DNA of 64,000 nt from Mucilaginibacter ginkgonis (GCF_009754905.2 NZ_CP066775.1:62001-126000); one strand, 5' to 3'. Numbered from the stretch's first letter, positions 18,672-27,803 are shown. Program-made: numbers and translations. The notes: generated by a model not told the origin, from the sequence alone.

Positions 18672-19143
18672 CTTACCGTTAGCTACTACCTTGTGGCTTA
18701 AGAAAAATTTTAGCTGGCTAGAGTAAAATTTATTCATTTTATAATAACATTTTTTATCACTTTTAGGAGTGTATATTTGACTGGTCTCTCCGAGGGGGGT
18801 TGAGGTTCTTGCGATAAAAGATGCATATCAGTATAAATTTGTGCCTTTATCTTTTGAGTAATCATTTTTTACGTGAAGATTTAAAATTTAAACTTTTTAG
18901 GGAAATAGAATCATTATAAGAACCATTTTGCTAAACTCTTGACCGAGAACATTTATGGCCCAGCCAGATTGTTTCATAGGTGACGTATATCGGACCCTTT
19001 AAAAGAATTAGTATCGGTTCTGGCCGTGAATATTATTAGTAGAAATTTTAAAAAAAAGCACATCAGTCGCATTTGAATCAACAAGAAATTAGGAATGATC
19101 CGACTTTTGACTACAATATTCCAATTTTAAAGTAAATTTGTAA
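18672..19143. other. Intergenic region containing the left inverted 24-bp element
   Basis: No gene is seen in 472 bases. It holds the 24-bp sequence shared in inverted orientation with 24646-24669, and a TAAATTTG motif just before the receiver gene. Confidence 0.5.
18750..18773 (+). repeat. 24-bp element, left copy, with a TAnnTTTG promoter-like extension
   Basis: The 24 bases containing TTTATCACTTTTAGGAGTGT are identical, in inverted orientation, to 24646-24669. Weaker similarity extends on both sides: ATTCATTTT upstream, and TATATTTG then GGTCTCTCCGAGGGGG downstream. TATATTTG fits the Bacteroidota -7 consensus, so this may be a strong promoter reading right. Confidence 0.65.
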
Positions 19144-19515
19144 ATGACCCCGATTGCCAATCAGATTCTGATCTTCGACGATGATGAAGACATATTATCT
19201 ATATGTAGTTACATATTAGAAGACGAAGGTTACCAGGTAAAAACGTTTATTAATTCTGATGATGTTGTCAACCGTGTCACAGCTTTAAACCCAGCTTTAA
19301 TATTTATGGATAATTGGATACCAGGTGGAGGGGGCGTTGGGGCGGTTCAGCAAATCAAAAGCGATCCGAATTTATCTCACATACCTGTCATTTACTTTTC
19401 CGCACATCTTGATATTGAAGAATTATCTGTCAAGGCCAATGCAGATGCGTTCCTGGCCAAACCTTTCGATCTTAACAAGCTTGTAAACCTGGTAAAAGCA
19501 TACGTTTCTAATTAA
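19144..19515 (+). CDS. Receiver-only response regulator
   Basis: 123 residues, a single receiver domain. The acidic pocket is FDDDED near residues 11-16, the phospho-acceptor is Asp56 in IFMDNWIP, and the Lys lies in LAKPFDL. No output domain is present, so it should act in phosphorelay or by protein contact. It has no adjacent kinase on its own strand; the CHASE3 kinase downstream on the other strand is a possible partner. Confidence 0.9.
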   Translation: MTPIANQILIFDDDEDILSICSYILEDEGYQVKTFINSDDVVNRVTALNPALIFMDNWIPGGGGVGAVQQIKSDPNLSHIPVIYFSAHLDIEELSVKANADAFLAKPFDLNKLVNLVKAYVSN

Positions 19516-19540
19516 AGGGACGACATACGTTATAAATAAT

Positions 19541-19783
19541 ATGGCTACTGATGATCCATTCGAAGTTTATTATGGCACCCGCTTCGTCCATGTAACAAAA
19601 CTGGCTGTCGAAGGCAACCCGGTATATCACGTTGACTTGGGTCGGGATAAAGGGCATCTGCTATTAACGGTTTCAGGATTAGATTATGATAACAAGCAAT
19701 GGACCTCCATTCCACAAGGTAGACAGCGTGAAGCTGCTGAGATAGGAAAGTTAATTGAAGCATACGCAAAAAGGAGAAACTAA
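19541..19783 (+). CDS. Small conserved hypothetical protein (80 aa)
   Basis: A soluble 80-residue protein with no signal peptide or transmembrane segment. It begins with MATDDPFEVYYGTRFVHVTK and ends in a basic helix (IEAYAKRRN). It lies 25 bases after the receiver gene in the same direction, so it is probably co-transcribed. No function is assigned. Confidence 0.55.
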   Translation: MATDDPFEVYYGTRFVHVTKLAVEGNPVYHVDLGRDKGHLLLTVSGLDYDNKQWTSIPQGRQREAAEIGKLIEAYAKRRN

Positions 19784-19911
19784 CAACTTTAAGGATCTTT
19801 AAAATTCAAAAGCAGTGCGTAGGCCGCTCATGAATCACATTGCCTAACAAGACCTATTTTAAGATGAGAATTGCTGTAGCTTTTTGCTTGAGACAAGCTT
19901 TATAAAACAAC

Positions 19912-21918
19912 CTATCCTTTTAAAGGAAGCTTAAAATAAAAGGTAGACCCTTTACCGGTTTCGCTTTCGGCCCATATCCTCCCATGATGCCGCTCAATAA
20001 TTTCAGCGCTAAGATAAAGACCTACACCAAATCCTGAAATCTGTTTTATATGTTCACTTCCTGCCCGGTAGTACCGGTCGAAAATGCGCGGTAGATCTTT
20101 TTGATTGATTCCAAGCCCTTGGTCCTCAACACTGAATTCTGCCTGTTCATCAACTACTTTAAGACGTATAGTTACTGTTTTGCCGTTGGGGCTATATTTT
20201 ACTGCATTTGAAAGCAGATTACTGATCACTGAGCCGATTTTCTCAGAGTCTGCATTTACCGTAATATTTGCCCTGTCTTTAAATATAAACTCATGCGTGC
20301 TTGCTGTCAGTTTTATTTCATCGATCAGTTCGTCCACTAATTGCGAAAGCTCAAAATCCTGTGTTACAATTTCCAGTTTACCGGATTCCAACCTAGAAAC
20401 ATTTAGAAAACCGTTAATAAGGCTGCTCATCTTCTTAGACTGAAGTTTAGCTTTGTCTAATGCCTGTGGTACAAAAGGATCCGGATTAGTTTTCAATTTA
20501 TGTTGCAAGACCTGGATCAGTGCAGTTAGTGAGGTAAGCGGCGTTTTCAGTTCATGACTGGCCATACCGATAAAGTCGCTTTTACGCTGATCGTCACGCT
20601 TTTGCTCAGTTATATCTCTTGCAATTTTCGATACGCCAATAACTTTTCCTTCTTTATCTTTTATTGGTGAAATAGTCAGGGATACGTTGATCTGCCTTCC
20701 ATCTGATGTTTGACGTACGGTTTCGTAATGATCGATTTTTTCTCCATTACGTAGACGGCCCAAAATAACCGGCTCTTCATGGTGTAGGTGTGCAGGAATA
20801 AGTTTCAAAATAGAGTTGCCGACCATATCAGCCTCCCGATAGCCGAAAATAATTTCCGCTCCGCGATTCCACGCTGTTATAACTCCGTCGAGGTCCTTTC
20901 CGATAATTGCATCATCGGAAGATTCTACAATGGCAGCGAGCTTGGCACTGCGTTCTTCCGCGATCTTCAATTCATCAAGCATCAACTGTAGCTTTTCCTT
21001 GCTATCAGTTAGGTCCTCGTTGGTGGCAGTCAGCTCTTCATTAATGGCAGTTAATTCTTCATTTAATGCCTGGGTTTCTTCTTCGCTGTCCTGAAGTGCT
21101 TTAGTCCGGTCTGTAACACGCTTTTCAAGGGTTTGATTAGCATTGACCAAGTTGTCACGTGCTTCACACAGTTCTTCATTAATAGCCGAAAGTTCTTCAT
21201 TTGCAGAAGAAATTTCTTCGTTAGCTGCAGAGAGCTCTTCATTCAACGTCTGTGTCTCTTCCTCACTTACTTCCAGATTTCTGCGTAGGATATCTTTCTC
21301 TTGAATATCTGCTGCTACATTACGATACGAACGAAGTGTAATACCGAGTGTAATCAACATCGCAATAAGGATAAAGACCGGAACAAAATTGGTGTAGTTT
21401 AAAAGCTTTTCATTTCTGGCATTCAATAATTGACGTTCGTCCTGCTCACCTTTCGCAATTGCGTTTCTTAACGCATCCATAGCCGATTTACCCGCATCCA
21501 GATCTGAACTTAAAATTGGCTTTGCGGCTTGTTTTTTCTCAACAAGCTGTTTAAGAATATCAAGCCGGTTACCTAATATATCCTGTATTATTTTAATATT
21601 TTTTTGCTGAGCGGAGTTGTCTGCTGTTAATTTTTTCAGCTCAAGGGCCAGAGATTCAGATTGGAGATAGGCTCCATTATATGGTTGCAGATATTTAGTT
21701 TGACCTGTTATCAGATAACCACGCTGACCAGTTTCTGCATCTTTCATAGCAGAGAGAATCTGCTCGTATTTTTGCATGATTTCAACACTGTGGCTAACGG
21801 CACGGTTACTGTCAAGTAGGTTGCGCAGGGTAAACCAGGAAACAAATCCGATTATAATAAGGACGACAATAGATATTCCGTAACCAACTTGTAGTTTACG
21901 GTTAAGGTTTAAATTCAT
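19912..21918 (-). CDS. CHASE3-PAS sensor histidine kinase with a long coiled coil
   Basis: 668 residues. TM1 is near 11-30 and TM2 near 175-192, flanking a CHASE3 domain (ETGQRGYLITGQTKYLQPYN). A heptad-rich, Glu/Asn-rich coiled coil with repeated EELSAxNEE motifs spans about 215-330. A PAS domain with PAC follows (about 335-440, IGKDLDGVITAWNRGAEIIF). HisKA has His455 in GMASHELKTPLTSL, and the HATPase has LSNAVKYSPNG and GFGVGLYLS. It has no receiver and must use a separate regulator, such as those at 19.1 or 22.2 kb. Confidence 0.94.
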   Translation of the reverse strand: MNLNLNRKLQVGYGISIVVLIIIGFVSWFTLRNLLDSNRAVSHSVEIMQKYEQILSAMKDAETGQRGYLITGQTKYLQPYNGAYLQSESLALELKKLTADNSAQQKNIKIIQDILGNRLDILKQLVEKKQAAKPILSSDLDAGKSAMDALRNAIAKGEQDERQLLNARNEKLLNYTNFVPVFILIAMLITLGITLRSYRNVAADIQEKDILRRNLEVSEEETQTLNEELSAANEEISSANEELSAINEELCEARDNLVNANQTLEKRVTDRTKALQDSEEETQALNEELTAINEELTATNEDLTDSKEKLQLMLDELKIAEERSAKLAAIVESSDDAIIGKDLDGVITAWNRGAEIIFGYREADMVGNSILKLIPAHLHHEEPVILGRLRNGEKIDHYETVRQTSDGRQINVSLTISPIKDKEGKVIGVSKIARDITEQKRDDQRKSDFIGMASHELKTPLTSLTALIQVLQHKLKTNPDPFVPQALDKAKLQSKKMSSLINGFLNVSRLESGKLEIVTQDFELSQLVDELIDEIKLTASTHEFIFKDRANITVNADSEKIGSVISNLLSNAVKYSPNGKTVTIRLKVVDEQAEFSVEDQGLGINQKDLPRIFDRYYRAGSEHIKQISGFGVGLYLSAEIIERHHGRIWAESETGKGSTFYFKLPLKG

Positions 21919-22150
21919 GGGGCGGTAGATAAGCCGTTAAATATACCTTTTCCTGATTTACAAAAACTGAATTAATTTTTCATTGTCAAATGTGAAGCTT
22001 ATCATTTATGATCTTTTTATCTTATTAAACACTAATAAGCAGTTTGAAAAGAAGGGATTGATCAGTGACTCAACCAGCTCTGACTGTTCAACTACATTAA
22101 ACAAAGCTGGCGTTATCATGTTACCCGCAATGTGAGATTAAAAAAGATAT

Positions 22151-22531
22151 ATGCCGGTAACTAATAACTCGAAAAAAATCCTTATTCTGGAAGACAATGG
22201 CGACATAATTGAATTACTCAAAGAATTTTTGCCACCATTAGGATATGAAGTCATAGCATTCAATTCTGTTACGGATATTATTACAATTATTAAGGAAAAT
22301 AAGCCTAGCATAGTCATTATAGATTATCTTTTAGGCAGTATTAATGGAGGTGAATACTGTGCTCAAATAAAGAAAAATAAAGAAACAGAAGATATTCCTG
22401 TTATAATGCTGTCAGGCCATCAACGAGTAATTGAATCATTAGGAAACTATGGATGGAATTCTTTTATAGCAAAACCATTTGACCTGGACGAACTTGCGAT
22501 AGAAATTAAAAAGCTGCTGAATAATATTTAG
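22151..22531 (+). CDS. Receiver-only response regulator
   Basis: 126 residues: acidic pocket LEDNGD (about 13-18), phospho-acceptor Asp58 in IIDYLLG, and the Lys in IAKPFDLDEL. There is no output domain. It diverges from the CHASE3 kinase across 232 bases, which makes it the best positioned partner for that kinase. Confidence 0.9.
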   Translation: MPVTNNSKKILILEDNGDIIELLKEFLPPLGYEVIAFNSVTDIITIIKENKPSIVIIDYLLGSINGGEYCAQIKKNKETEDIPVIMLSGHQRVIESLGNYGWNSFIAKPFDLDELAIEIKKLLNNI

Positions 22532-22721
22532 ATAGATCGCTTTAATAGCAGTTTTACGTCTTAACTGTAAAATGCCGAGGATTGGAAAAGGATTATTGTC
22601 GTAAACCGCTGTTCGAACTACCTGACCGATAAATTCAATCGTCACTATTAGGTATAAAGTAATTTCTTGTTGACGTATTCATATTTCCAAACAATCCTCC
22701 ATCGACAAGAGTTGTCATCAA

Positions 22722-23264
22722 ATGAAGATAAAACCTTGGCAAATTGGCCTAGCGGGGGCTGGTACTGCAGCCTTAATTTTCGGCTTGTCATCTTGCGCCA
22801 CTTTACCAAAAGGAGCAAAGGCCGTACGCCCGTTTTATATAGGACGTTATCTGGGTAAATGGTATGAGATAGCCCGACTGGATTTTCGTTTTGAGAAGAA
22901 TCTAGACCATGTTACTGCTAATTATTCACTAAATAGGGATCAAACAATACGGGTCGATAATAAGGGCTATGATAAGGCGCAAATGAAATGGAAAGAGAGT
23001 ATTGGAAAAGCAAAGTTTGTAAACGCTGAAAATGAAGGAAGATTAAAAGTGTCTTTTTTCGGCCCTTTTTATGCCGGATATAATGTAATTGCAATAAACG
23101 ATGATTATAACTATGCAATGGTCGTAGGTAATAACTTAAAATATTTGTGGCTTCTGTCGAGAGATCCAACAATGCCAGCCACTTTTATCACGAAATGTTT
23201 AAAACATGCTCAAGAACTTGGCTATGACGTAAGTAAACTGGTCTGGACCAATCAGGGAAGATAA
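22722..23264 (+). CDS. blc: Blc-type lipocalin lipoprotein
   Basis: 180 residues. The lipoprotein signal ends at GLSSC (Cys25). The lipocalin signature GKWYEIARLDFRFEKN lies near residues 45-60, with the second conserved block YAMVVGNNLKYLWLLSRDP near the C-terminus. Blc-type lipocalins sit in the outer membrane and bind fatty acids or lysophospholipids under envelope stress. This fits the other stress-type genes nearby. Confidence 0.9.
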   Translation: MKIKPWQIGLAGAGTAALIFGLSSCATLPKGAKAVRPFYIGRYLGKWYEIARLDFRFEKNLDHVTANYSLNRDQTIRVDNKGYDKAQMKWKESIGKAKFVNAENEGRLKVSFFGPFYAGYNVIAINDDYNYAMVVGNNLKYLWLLSRDPTMPATFITKCLKHAQELGYDVSKLVWTNQGR

Positions 23265-23363
23265 ATAACCTAACACTGGAAACTCAACGCATTGTAGCCT
23301 GACCTGATCGACCAGTATCTAATATAATGACCGCTCATATTTCTGTCGCAATCTACGAGGTCA

Positions 23364-23501
23364 GCAAATGCCAGCGGTGCTGTTCACTTGAAGAAAGATG
23401 GTACACCTGATATGAGATATAAAGAAAACAGAACACCGGGGTTAGATAAGAACGGCCAGCTTGACAGACGCTATAAAGCAAACAAACCAGTTAATCCATA
23501 G
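23364..23501 (+). pseudogene. Remnant of a DGTPDMRY-repeat secreted peptide
   Basis: The frame reads HLKKDGTPDMRYKENR, then LDKNGQLDRRYKANK, and stops at TAG. It matches the intact small protein at 23917-24117 (HVKKDGTPDMRYNTSK). No start codon or signal peptide remains upstream. Confidence 0.6.
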
Positions 23502-23505
23502 TATC

Positions 23506-23898
23506 ATGTTCGACGAAATCTTAAACTTAGTTAAATCCCATTTGGGTAGTAATCCTGCTGTTGCTAATAGCATTCCTGCGGATCAGGCAGACGACATTCA
23601 CAATGAGGTTGCTACCCATATCAATAATGGACTACAGCAGCAAGTGAACACGCAGGACGGAATAGGTGGCATGCTTTCATCATTAGAAAATGCTGCTGCC
23701 TCCGGTGGCCCTGTTACCAATGCTATTGAGGGTGGGTTGGTTGGAAGCCTTGCCAGTAAGTTCGGCTTATCACCTGCTATAACTGGCGCTATTGCCGCTG
23801 CATTACCTGGCATACTTCAGAAGTTTGCTCACAAAGCCAACGACCCTAATGATAACAGTATAACTACTCAAGGCCTTGGAAGTGCCTTTGGATTTTAA
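23506..23898 (+). CDS. DUF937-like small protein
   Basis: 130 residues from the ATG at 23506; the longer TTG frame overlaps the preceding remnant. It begins MFDEILNLVKSHLG and has a Gly/Ala-rich C-terminal half (FGLSPAITGAIAAALPGILQ), as in DUF937/YidB-like proteins. There is no signal peptide. It is followed 18 bases later by a small secreted protein gene. Cellular role unknown. Confidence 0.6.
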   Translation: MFDEILNLVKSHLGSNPAVANSIPADQADDIHNEVATHINNGLQQQVNTQDGIGGMLSSLENAAASGGPVTNAIEGGLVGSLASKFGLSPAITGAIAAALPGILQKFAHKANDPNDNSITTQGLGSAFGF

Positions 23899-23916
23899 AC
23901 CACTTAAACAACGCAT

Positions 23917-24117
23917 ATGAAAAAGCTTATCTTAATGCTGATGCTAACGGTGTTTAGCTTCAGTACAGTTATCTCAACGGCATTTGCACAGCAGCATATG
24001 ACCAAGTCAGGCAAGCTTGACAAACGTTACAATGAAAATAAGCACGTTAAGAAAGACGGCACCCCTGACATGCGGTATAATACCAGCAAAAAAGCTGCCG
24101 TTAAGAAGAAATCATAG
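23917..24117 (+). CDS. Small secreted DGTPDMRY-repeat peptide
   Basis: 66 residues with a clear signal peptide (KLILMLMLTVFSFSTVISTA, cleavage near AFAQ). The mature part has two related units, KSGKLDKRYNENK and KKDGTPDMRYNTSK, and ends in a Lys-rich tail. It is probably periplasmic or external. A broken paralogue lies just upstream. Function unknown. Confidence 0.7.
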   Translation: MKKLILMLMLTVFSFSTVISTAFAQQHMTKSGKLDKRYNENKHVKKDGTPDMRYNTSKKAAVKKKS

Positions 24118-24143
24118 TTTCAAGTAATAGTTAATTTTTGATT

Positions 24144-24170
24144 GAAGCCAGCCTCAGTGCTGGCTTCTTT
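24144..24170 (+). terminator. Hairpin terminator after the small secreted peptide gene
   Basis: GAAGCCAGC and its complement enclose a six-base loop and are followed by TTT. Confidence 0.75.
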
Positions 24171-24204
24171 ATTGATAAGCTTCCGAGATAATCCAGATGT
24201 TGGA

Positions 24205-24470
24205 AAGCATTGAAGAATATCTTACAAGGTTCAGCAGGCGCTATTGCTCTCAACCTACTTCACAAACAGTAAAGCAATTTGATCACGAATCACCCATAAT
24301 AGATCTTATCGGTGAGGCAGATATAACCAAAGGGATGGAAGCGTGCTAAATGCACAACCACCAAGCGGGGGAGCTTTGTACTTGACTACATTGGCTGACG
24401 ATATCATCAGTAATGGGTTTTATTGTAGCTGGGTTGTTTGCTCTATACTGGTGGCGTAGTAACAGCAATG
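24205..24470 (+). pseudogene. Broken gene for an uncharacterised membrane protein
   Basis: Three successive frames translate into coherent pieces: NILQGSAGAIALNLLH, then TVKQFDHESPIIDLIGEADI, then LYLTTLADDIISNGFY. Together they resemble a small uncharacterised Bacteroidota membrane protein. Two frame changes and stops separate them. The assignment rests on the pattern alone. Confidence 0.45.
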
Positions 24471-24487
24471 TCATAAAGGTCTTAAAA

Positions 24488-24514
24488 AAAGCCAGTGGTT
24501 GAATCTGGCTTTCG
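24488..24514 (+). terminator. Hairpin terminator after the broken membrane gene
   Basis: AAAGCCAG and CTGGCTTT enclose a nine-base loop; a short T tract ends the distal arm. Confidence 0.55.
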
Positions 24515-24572
24515 AGTTTATAGAGTGAATTAGGGGTGAGTGATCGTATGACTAAAAGTACAAATTTTTAAA

Positions 24573-24608
24573 TAGTTAAGGTTAGCCTGTGAAGGCTAAC
24601 CTTAACTA
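24573..24608. terminator. Perfect 16-bp hairpin, possible terminator of a short minus-strand RNA
   Basis: TAGTTAAGGTTAGCCT and its complement flank a GTGA loop without mismatch. On the minus strand it is followed by an A/T-rich tail, and it lies about 35 bases downstream of the TACTTTTG promoter-like motif in the right 24-bp element. Confidence 0.55.
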
Positions 24609-24645
24609 AAATTGATCTGACGCCCCCGAAAGACCGCAACAAAAG

Positions 24646-24669
24646 TACACTCCTAAAAGTGATAAAAAA
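24646..24669 (-). repeat. 24-bp element, right copy (inverted)
   Basis: Exact inverted copy of 18750-18773. Read on the minus strand it runs into TACTTTTG, a fit to the TAnnTTTG -7 consensus, then GCGGTCTTTCGGGGGCG, which resembles the sequence after the left copy. Confidence 0.65.
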
Positions 24670-24788
24670 ACAGTTGAACAAAATGAATAAAATATTTTTA
24701 TAGCGTGTTTCATAAAGTAATTGATCTGATAATCAAAGCCGAAAAATTGCAACTGAAATTATAAGATCACGATCACACTTAACGGCCA

Positions 24789-25415
24789 TTATTTATCACT
24801 TATTAGTGCCGCTCTTTTCCTCCTCAGATTTGTACTGTGCTTTTTGAGAAAATTATAAGTAAAGGTAAAACCCATATATTGCCGATTTGTATTACTGTTG
24901 GTACCGTCAAAAAATTCGTACCCCTGTACTATAGCCAGTGCAAATATTTCAGTAAGATTGAAATTAATACTATTGCAGATCTCGGTCATCAAAGCTTGTT
25001 TCGCGCCAAATATATATCCTGCGCCTAGGCACAGACCTTCTGCAAATCTCCCTTTAGAAAAAATATTTATTGTTGGTCTTAATTCGATAAAATGTGTGGT
25101 GTCGCTTCCATTGGCGAGGGTATTCGTTTTACCCGTAGCCATACCGATGTCAAATATGCCATAGGTACGCCCAAATTCTATTGATGGCACAAACCTATTC
25201 GCAAAAGATCCTTTCGTATTTACGAAAGCCGTTGTACTCAATGTGGCATAAAAATATTGCGGCTCTTTATTTTCTTTTGTCGTGTCAGATTCTATCACCG
25301 TATCTCTGATGGCATTTAGATTTTGAGCATGAGGGATGTTATGAACGCCTGTAGTTATCTGACAATGAGCAGCAACATAAAAAAAACATAAGCCACATAT
25401 TATGATAAACTTCAT
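24789..25415 (-). CDS. Secreted, probably outer-membrane beta-barrel hypothetical protein
   Basis: 208 residues with a signal peptide (IIICGLCFFYVAAHCQ). Alternating aromatic and polar strands (YFYATLSTTAFVNTKGSF, FIELRPTINIFSKGRFAEGL, then MGFTFTYNF near the end) fit a small beta-barrel. No catalytic motif is visible. Its 3' side faces the right 24-bp element. Confidence 0.55.
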   Translation of the reverse strand: MKFIIICGLCFFYVAAHCQITTGVHNIPHAQNLNAIRDTVIESDTTKENKEPQYFYATLSTTAFVNTKGSFANRFVPSIEFGRTYGIFDIGMATGKTNTLANGSDTTHFIELRPTINIFSKGRFAEGLCLGAGYIFGAKQALMTEICNSINFNLTEIFALAIVQGYEFFDGTNSNTNRQYMGFTFTYNFLKKHSTNLRRKRAALISDK

Positions 25416-25492
25416 GTAATAATCACTTAATAAAGGTATTCTTGAAAAGTAGAATAATAAATCAACAATTTAAAGTCCCTTACTAAATAATA

Positions 25493-25897
25493 ATGGAAGC
25501 ACCAAAAACTTGGCACGATGCACATAAAGAATCATCGACATTTGGTCAACGGCTTGCAGACGCTGTTGCAAACGGAATGGGATCATGGAGGTTTATTATC
25601 ATCCAAACTGTCATCGTGGGTCTATGGATGGGACTTAACGTAATCGCTTTCATTAAACATTGGGATGCTTATCCTTTCATTCTTTTAAATCTGCTTTTCT
25701 CTACTCAAGCTGCGTATGCAGCACCAATTATTATGATGGCGCAAAACAGGCAAAGCCAACGCGACCGTGCTCAGGCCGACAGTGATTATCAAACAAACGT
25801 AGAGGCTAAGAAAGAAATTGAACAATTACTCGAGCGGTTAAACTCTATTGAGATCGACAAACTGGACAAAATTATTTCCATGCTGGAAAAAATCTAA
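25493..25897 (+). CDS. DUF1003 membrane protein
   Basis: 134 residues: an N-terminal soluble stretch (TFGQRLADAVANGMGSWRF), two transmembrane segments (about 36-54 and 63-85, with the highly conserved FSTQAAYAAPIIMMAQNRQ), and a C-terminal helix rich in charged residues. DUF1003 proteins are inner-membrane proteins of unknown function. A dead copy lies at 12581-12998. Confidence 0.88.
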   Translation: MEAPKTWHDAHKESSTFGQRLADAVANGMGSWRFIIIQTVIVGLWMGLNVIAFIKHWDAYPFILLNLLFSTQAAYAAPIIMMAQNRQSQRDRAQADSDYQTNVEAKKEIEQLLERLNSIEIDKLDKIISMLEKI

Positions 25898-25995
25898 AGA
25901 CCTACTAGATGCATTTAACGATTATTGAAACCGGTAACGATTTTTTTCCGAGTTTGCATAAATCATGCAGACAGATTCTATAAAATACAAGACAA

Positions 25996-26373
25996 TTAGT
26001 TGCTAACATATTTATTAACGTAATCAAGCAATACTTGTACATCAAATGGTTTTCCAATATAGTCGTCTGCTCCGCAGTTCTTTTCATTCATCGTTTCTCT
26101 ACCATGCGTCGCTGATATGATGATAATCGGAACGTGTTCTGTTAAAGGGTCACCCTTAAGTTTTTTACAAATATCACGTCCATCGGCGTCTCCAAGCATA
26201 ACGTCTAATAGTATCAAATCGGGAAAATAAGTAGCAACGCTGTTCGGCACATCGGTGCCATTACTGACAGTATGCACAACAAATCCCTCCATATCTAATA
26301 TCATAGACATTACATCCCGTATATCAGGATCATCGTCCACGATCAATACTATTTTGGCATTATAAAGCATCAT
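25996..26373 (-). CDS. Receiver-only response regulator
   Basis: Start at ATG 26373; the longer frame begins with TTG, and ATG 26370 is equally possible. A single receiver domain has acidic pocket VDDDPD, Asp57 in LILLDVML, and Lys in IGKPFDVQ. Its ending YVNKYVSN resembles that of the receiver at 19144-19515 (LVKAYVSN), suggesting they are paralogues. Confidence 0.9.
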   Translation of the reverse strand: MMLYNAKIVLIVDDDPDIRDVMSMILDMEGFVVHTVSNGTDVPNSVATYFPDLILLDVMLGDADGRDICKKLKGDPLTEHVPIIIISATHGRETMNEKNCGADDYIGKPFDVQVLLDYVNKYVSN

Positions 26374-26916
26374 TAATTTAGTCAAAACTTATACCACGAT
26401 TAACCCCTTTTCTCAATTTGCAAATAAATGTTTCCTCGAGCCGGTACCGAAATAAGCATTGATACATTTTTAATAAAAATTAGTATATCAACCATAATAA
26501 ATTTCATAAATAGCAACAAATTTCTAAATCAAAAATTATGTAATTGCACACGAGATCCATTAATCGTCATAACATGCTAAGTAAAGGGGTGCATTTGCTA
26601 AACAACCAGATATATTAATACGCCAATTATATATTCATGAAGATTCTGCAAGCACCTCGCTTTTTGGAATGTGTAAGTCATACGCGTTTATAAATAAATA
26701 ACAAAAAAACTTCTGGTGTAACGTGAAAGTAGAATATAGAAGTTAGGAATGTTGTAAACAGACATTTTACAGCTTCAAACACCTTACGAGACAGTGTTTT
26801 GTCACTTTCACAGGTACATGGAAGAGGTCTGTATGAAATTTAAGCTATTGAATAATGATTGAAGGGTAATTACAAGGGTAAGTACTGTTGCTCCAACAGG
26901 AATTATAAAAAGAAGG
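26374..26916. other. Gene-free AT-rich region
   Basis: 543 bases with no supported gene, hairpin terminator or repeat. A 48-codon frame near 26429 has AT-driven composition and looks random. Confidence 0.4.
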
Positions 26917-27630
26917 TCAGTTTAAATGAAGGTTGGCTCGAACCTTTTCGATTAGCATATTTTCTAATTGAAGCGCCTTCGGGATTAAAACAAATTCTTC
27001 GATTGATGAATGTACATATAGATCTTTTTCTAACATACGAAGCTGACTAAGTAGCGCACGGTATGAAATAACACTTGATCGTGGGGGATGATACATCATT
27101 ATGTGATTTTGAATTTTTCTAAGGTCTGTCTGTGTATCGTCGTGATCATTAACAAAGTTCGTAATCGAATAAGCATTTTTTTTCAGCAACCAGGTGTGAA
27201 AATATTTGATTGTTTTTTGTGCATTATTTAAAAGCGCAACATACGGCAATAGCTTATGGTCTTCATTATAAAAATGTGCTTCTAACTCAGTTTGATATTT
27301 TATAAAGAAAAGATCTAAGTCATTGACGAGCGGATGACCGCGTTCATAGGATTTAGCTAATAACAATATCGTCTTTTTGATATCAGGAATTGCTTTTTGC
27401 AAATAATAAATGTGAGTACGCTGTATATAATCTACGATAAGTTCAATCGGAAAGGAGATGAAATCTGAATCACGAAATTTGATTTCATCAAAGGCGTTAA
27501 CAACAGCAAATATGAATTTATTATCAATCCCAGTTTCATGAAGATTTTGATAGTATACCGGAAACGATATTCCATCAGAATTTTCATACCGCTGCATAAC
27601 CTGGAATAAATAATAACGGCTATCTTCCAA
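26917..27630 (-). CDS. Hemerythrin-like protein of the RIC/YtfE type
   Basis: 237 residues from a TTG; the ATG at 27597 is an alternative start. An all-alpha domain carries the di-iron ligand pattern of RIC/ScdA proteins: His73 (IQRTHIYYL), His99 (YERGHP), His119 with Glu123 (LEAHFYNEDHKLLPY), His163 (NDHDDTQ) and His207 with Glu211/212 (YVHSSIEEFVLIPKAL). The usual N-terminal ScdA_N cysteines are absent. Such proteins repair iron-sulfur clusters or sense NO and oxygen. Lying next to the hybrid kinase, it could feed a redox signal to it, which is inference. Confidence 0.7.
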   Translation of the reverse strand: MEDSRYYLFQVMQRYENSDGISFPVYYQNLHETGIDNKFIFAVVNAFDEIKFRDSDFISFPIELIVDYIQRTHIYYLQKAIPDIKKTILLLAKSYERGHPLVNDLDLFFIKYQTELEAHFYNEDHKLLPYVALLNNAQKTIKYFHTWLLKKNAYSITNFVNDHDDTQTDLRKIQNHIMMYHPPRSSVISYRALLSQLRMLEKDLYVHSSIEEFVLIPKALQLENMLIEKVRANLHLN

Positions 27631-27803
27631 AATAAGTTATCTATGATCTGCGAAATATATACAGATTTGATTAAATCAAAAGCGACTTGTTAAAATTTCA
27701 TGGTCTTGCCGGATACAACTGATTCGCTTTAAAACTTACAGAGTACAAAAGTATAAAGATTGTGAGTCAACTTTTATTTCCAAAAAAACTGGATAGACCG
27801 ATT

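Noticed and set aside
26429..26575. 48-codon plus-strand frame
   Set aside because: AT-driven composition, no ribosome site, no recognisable motif.
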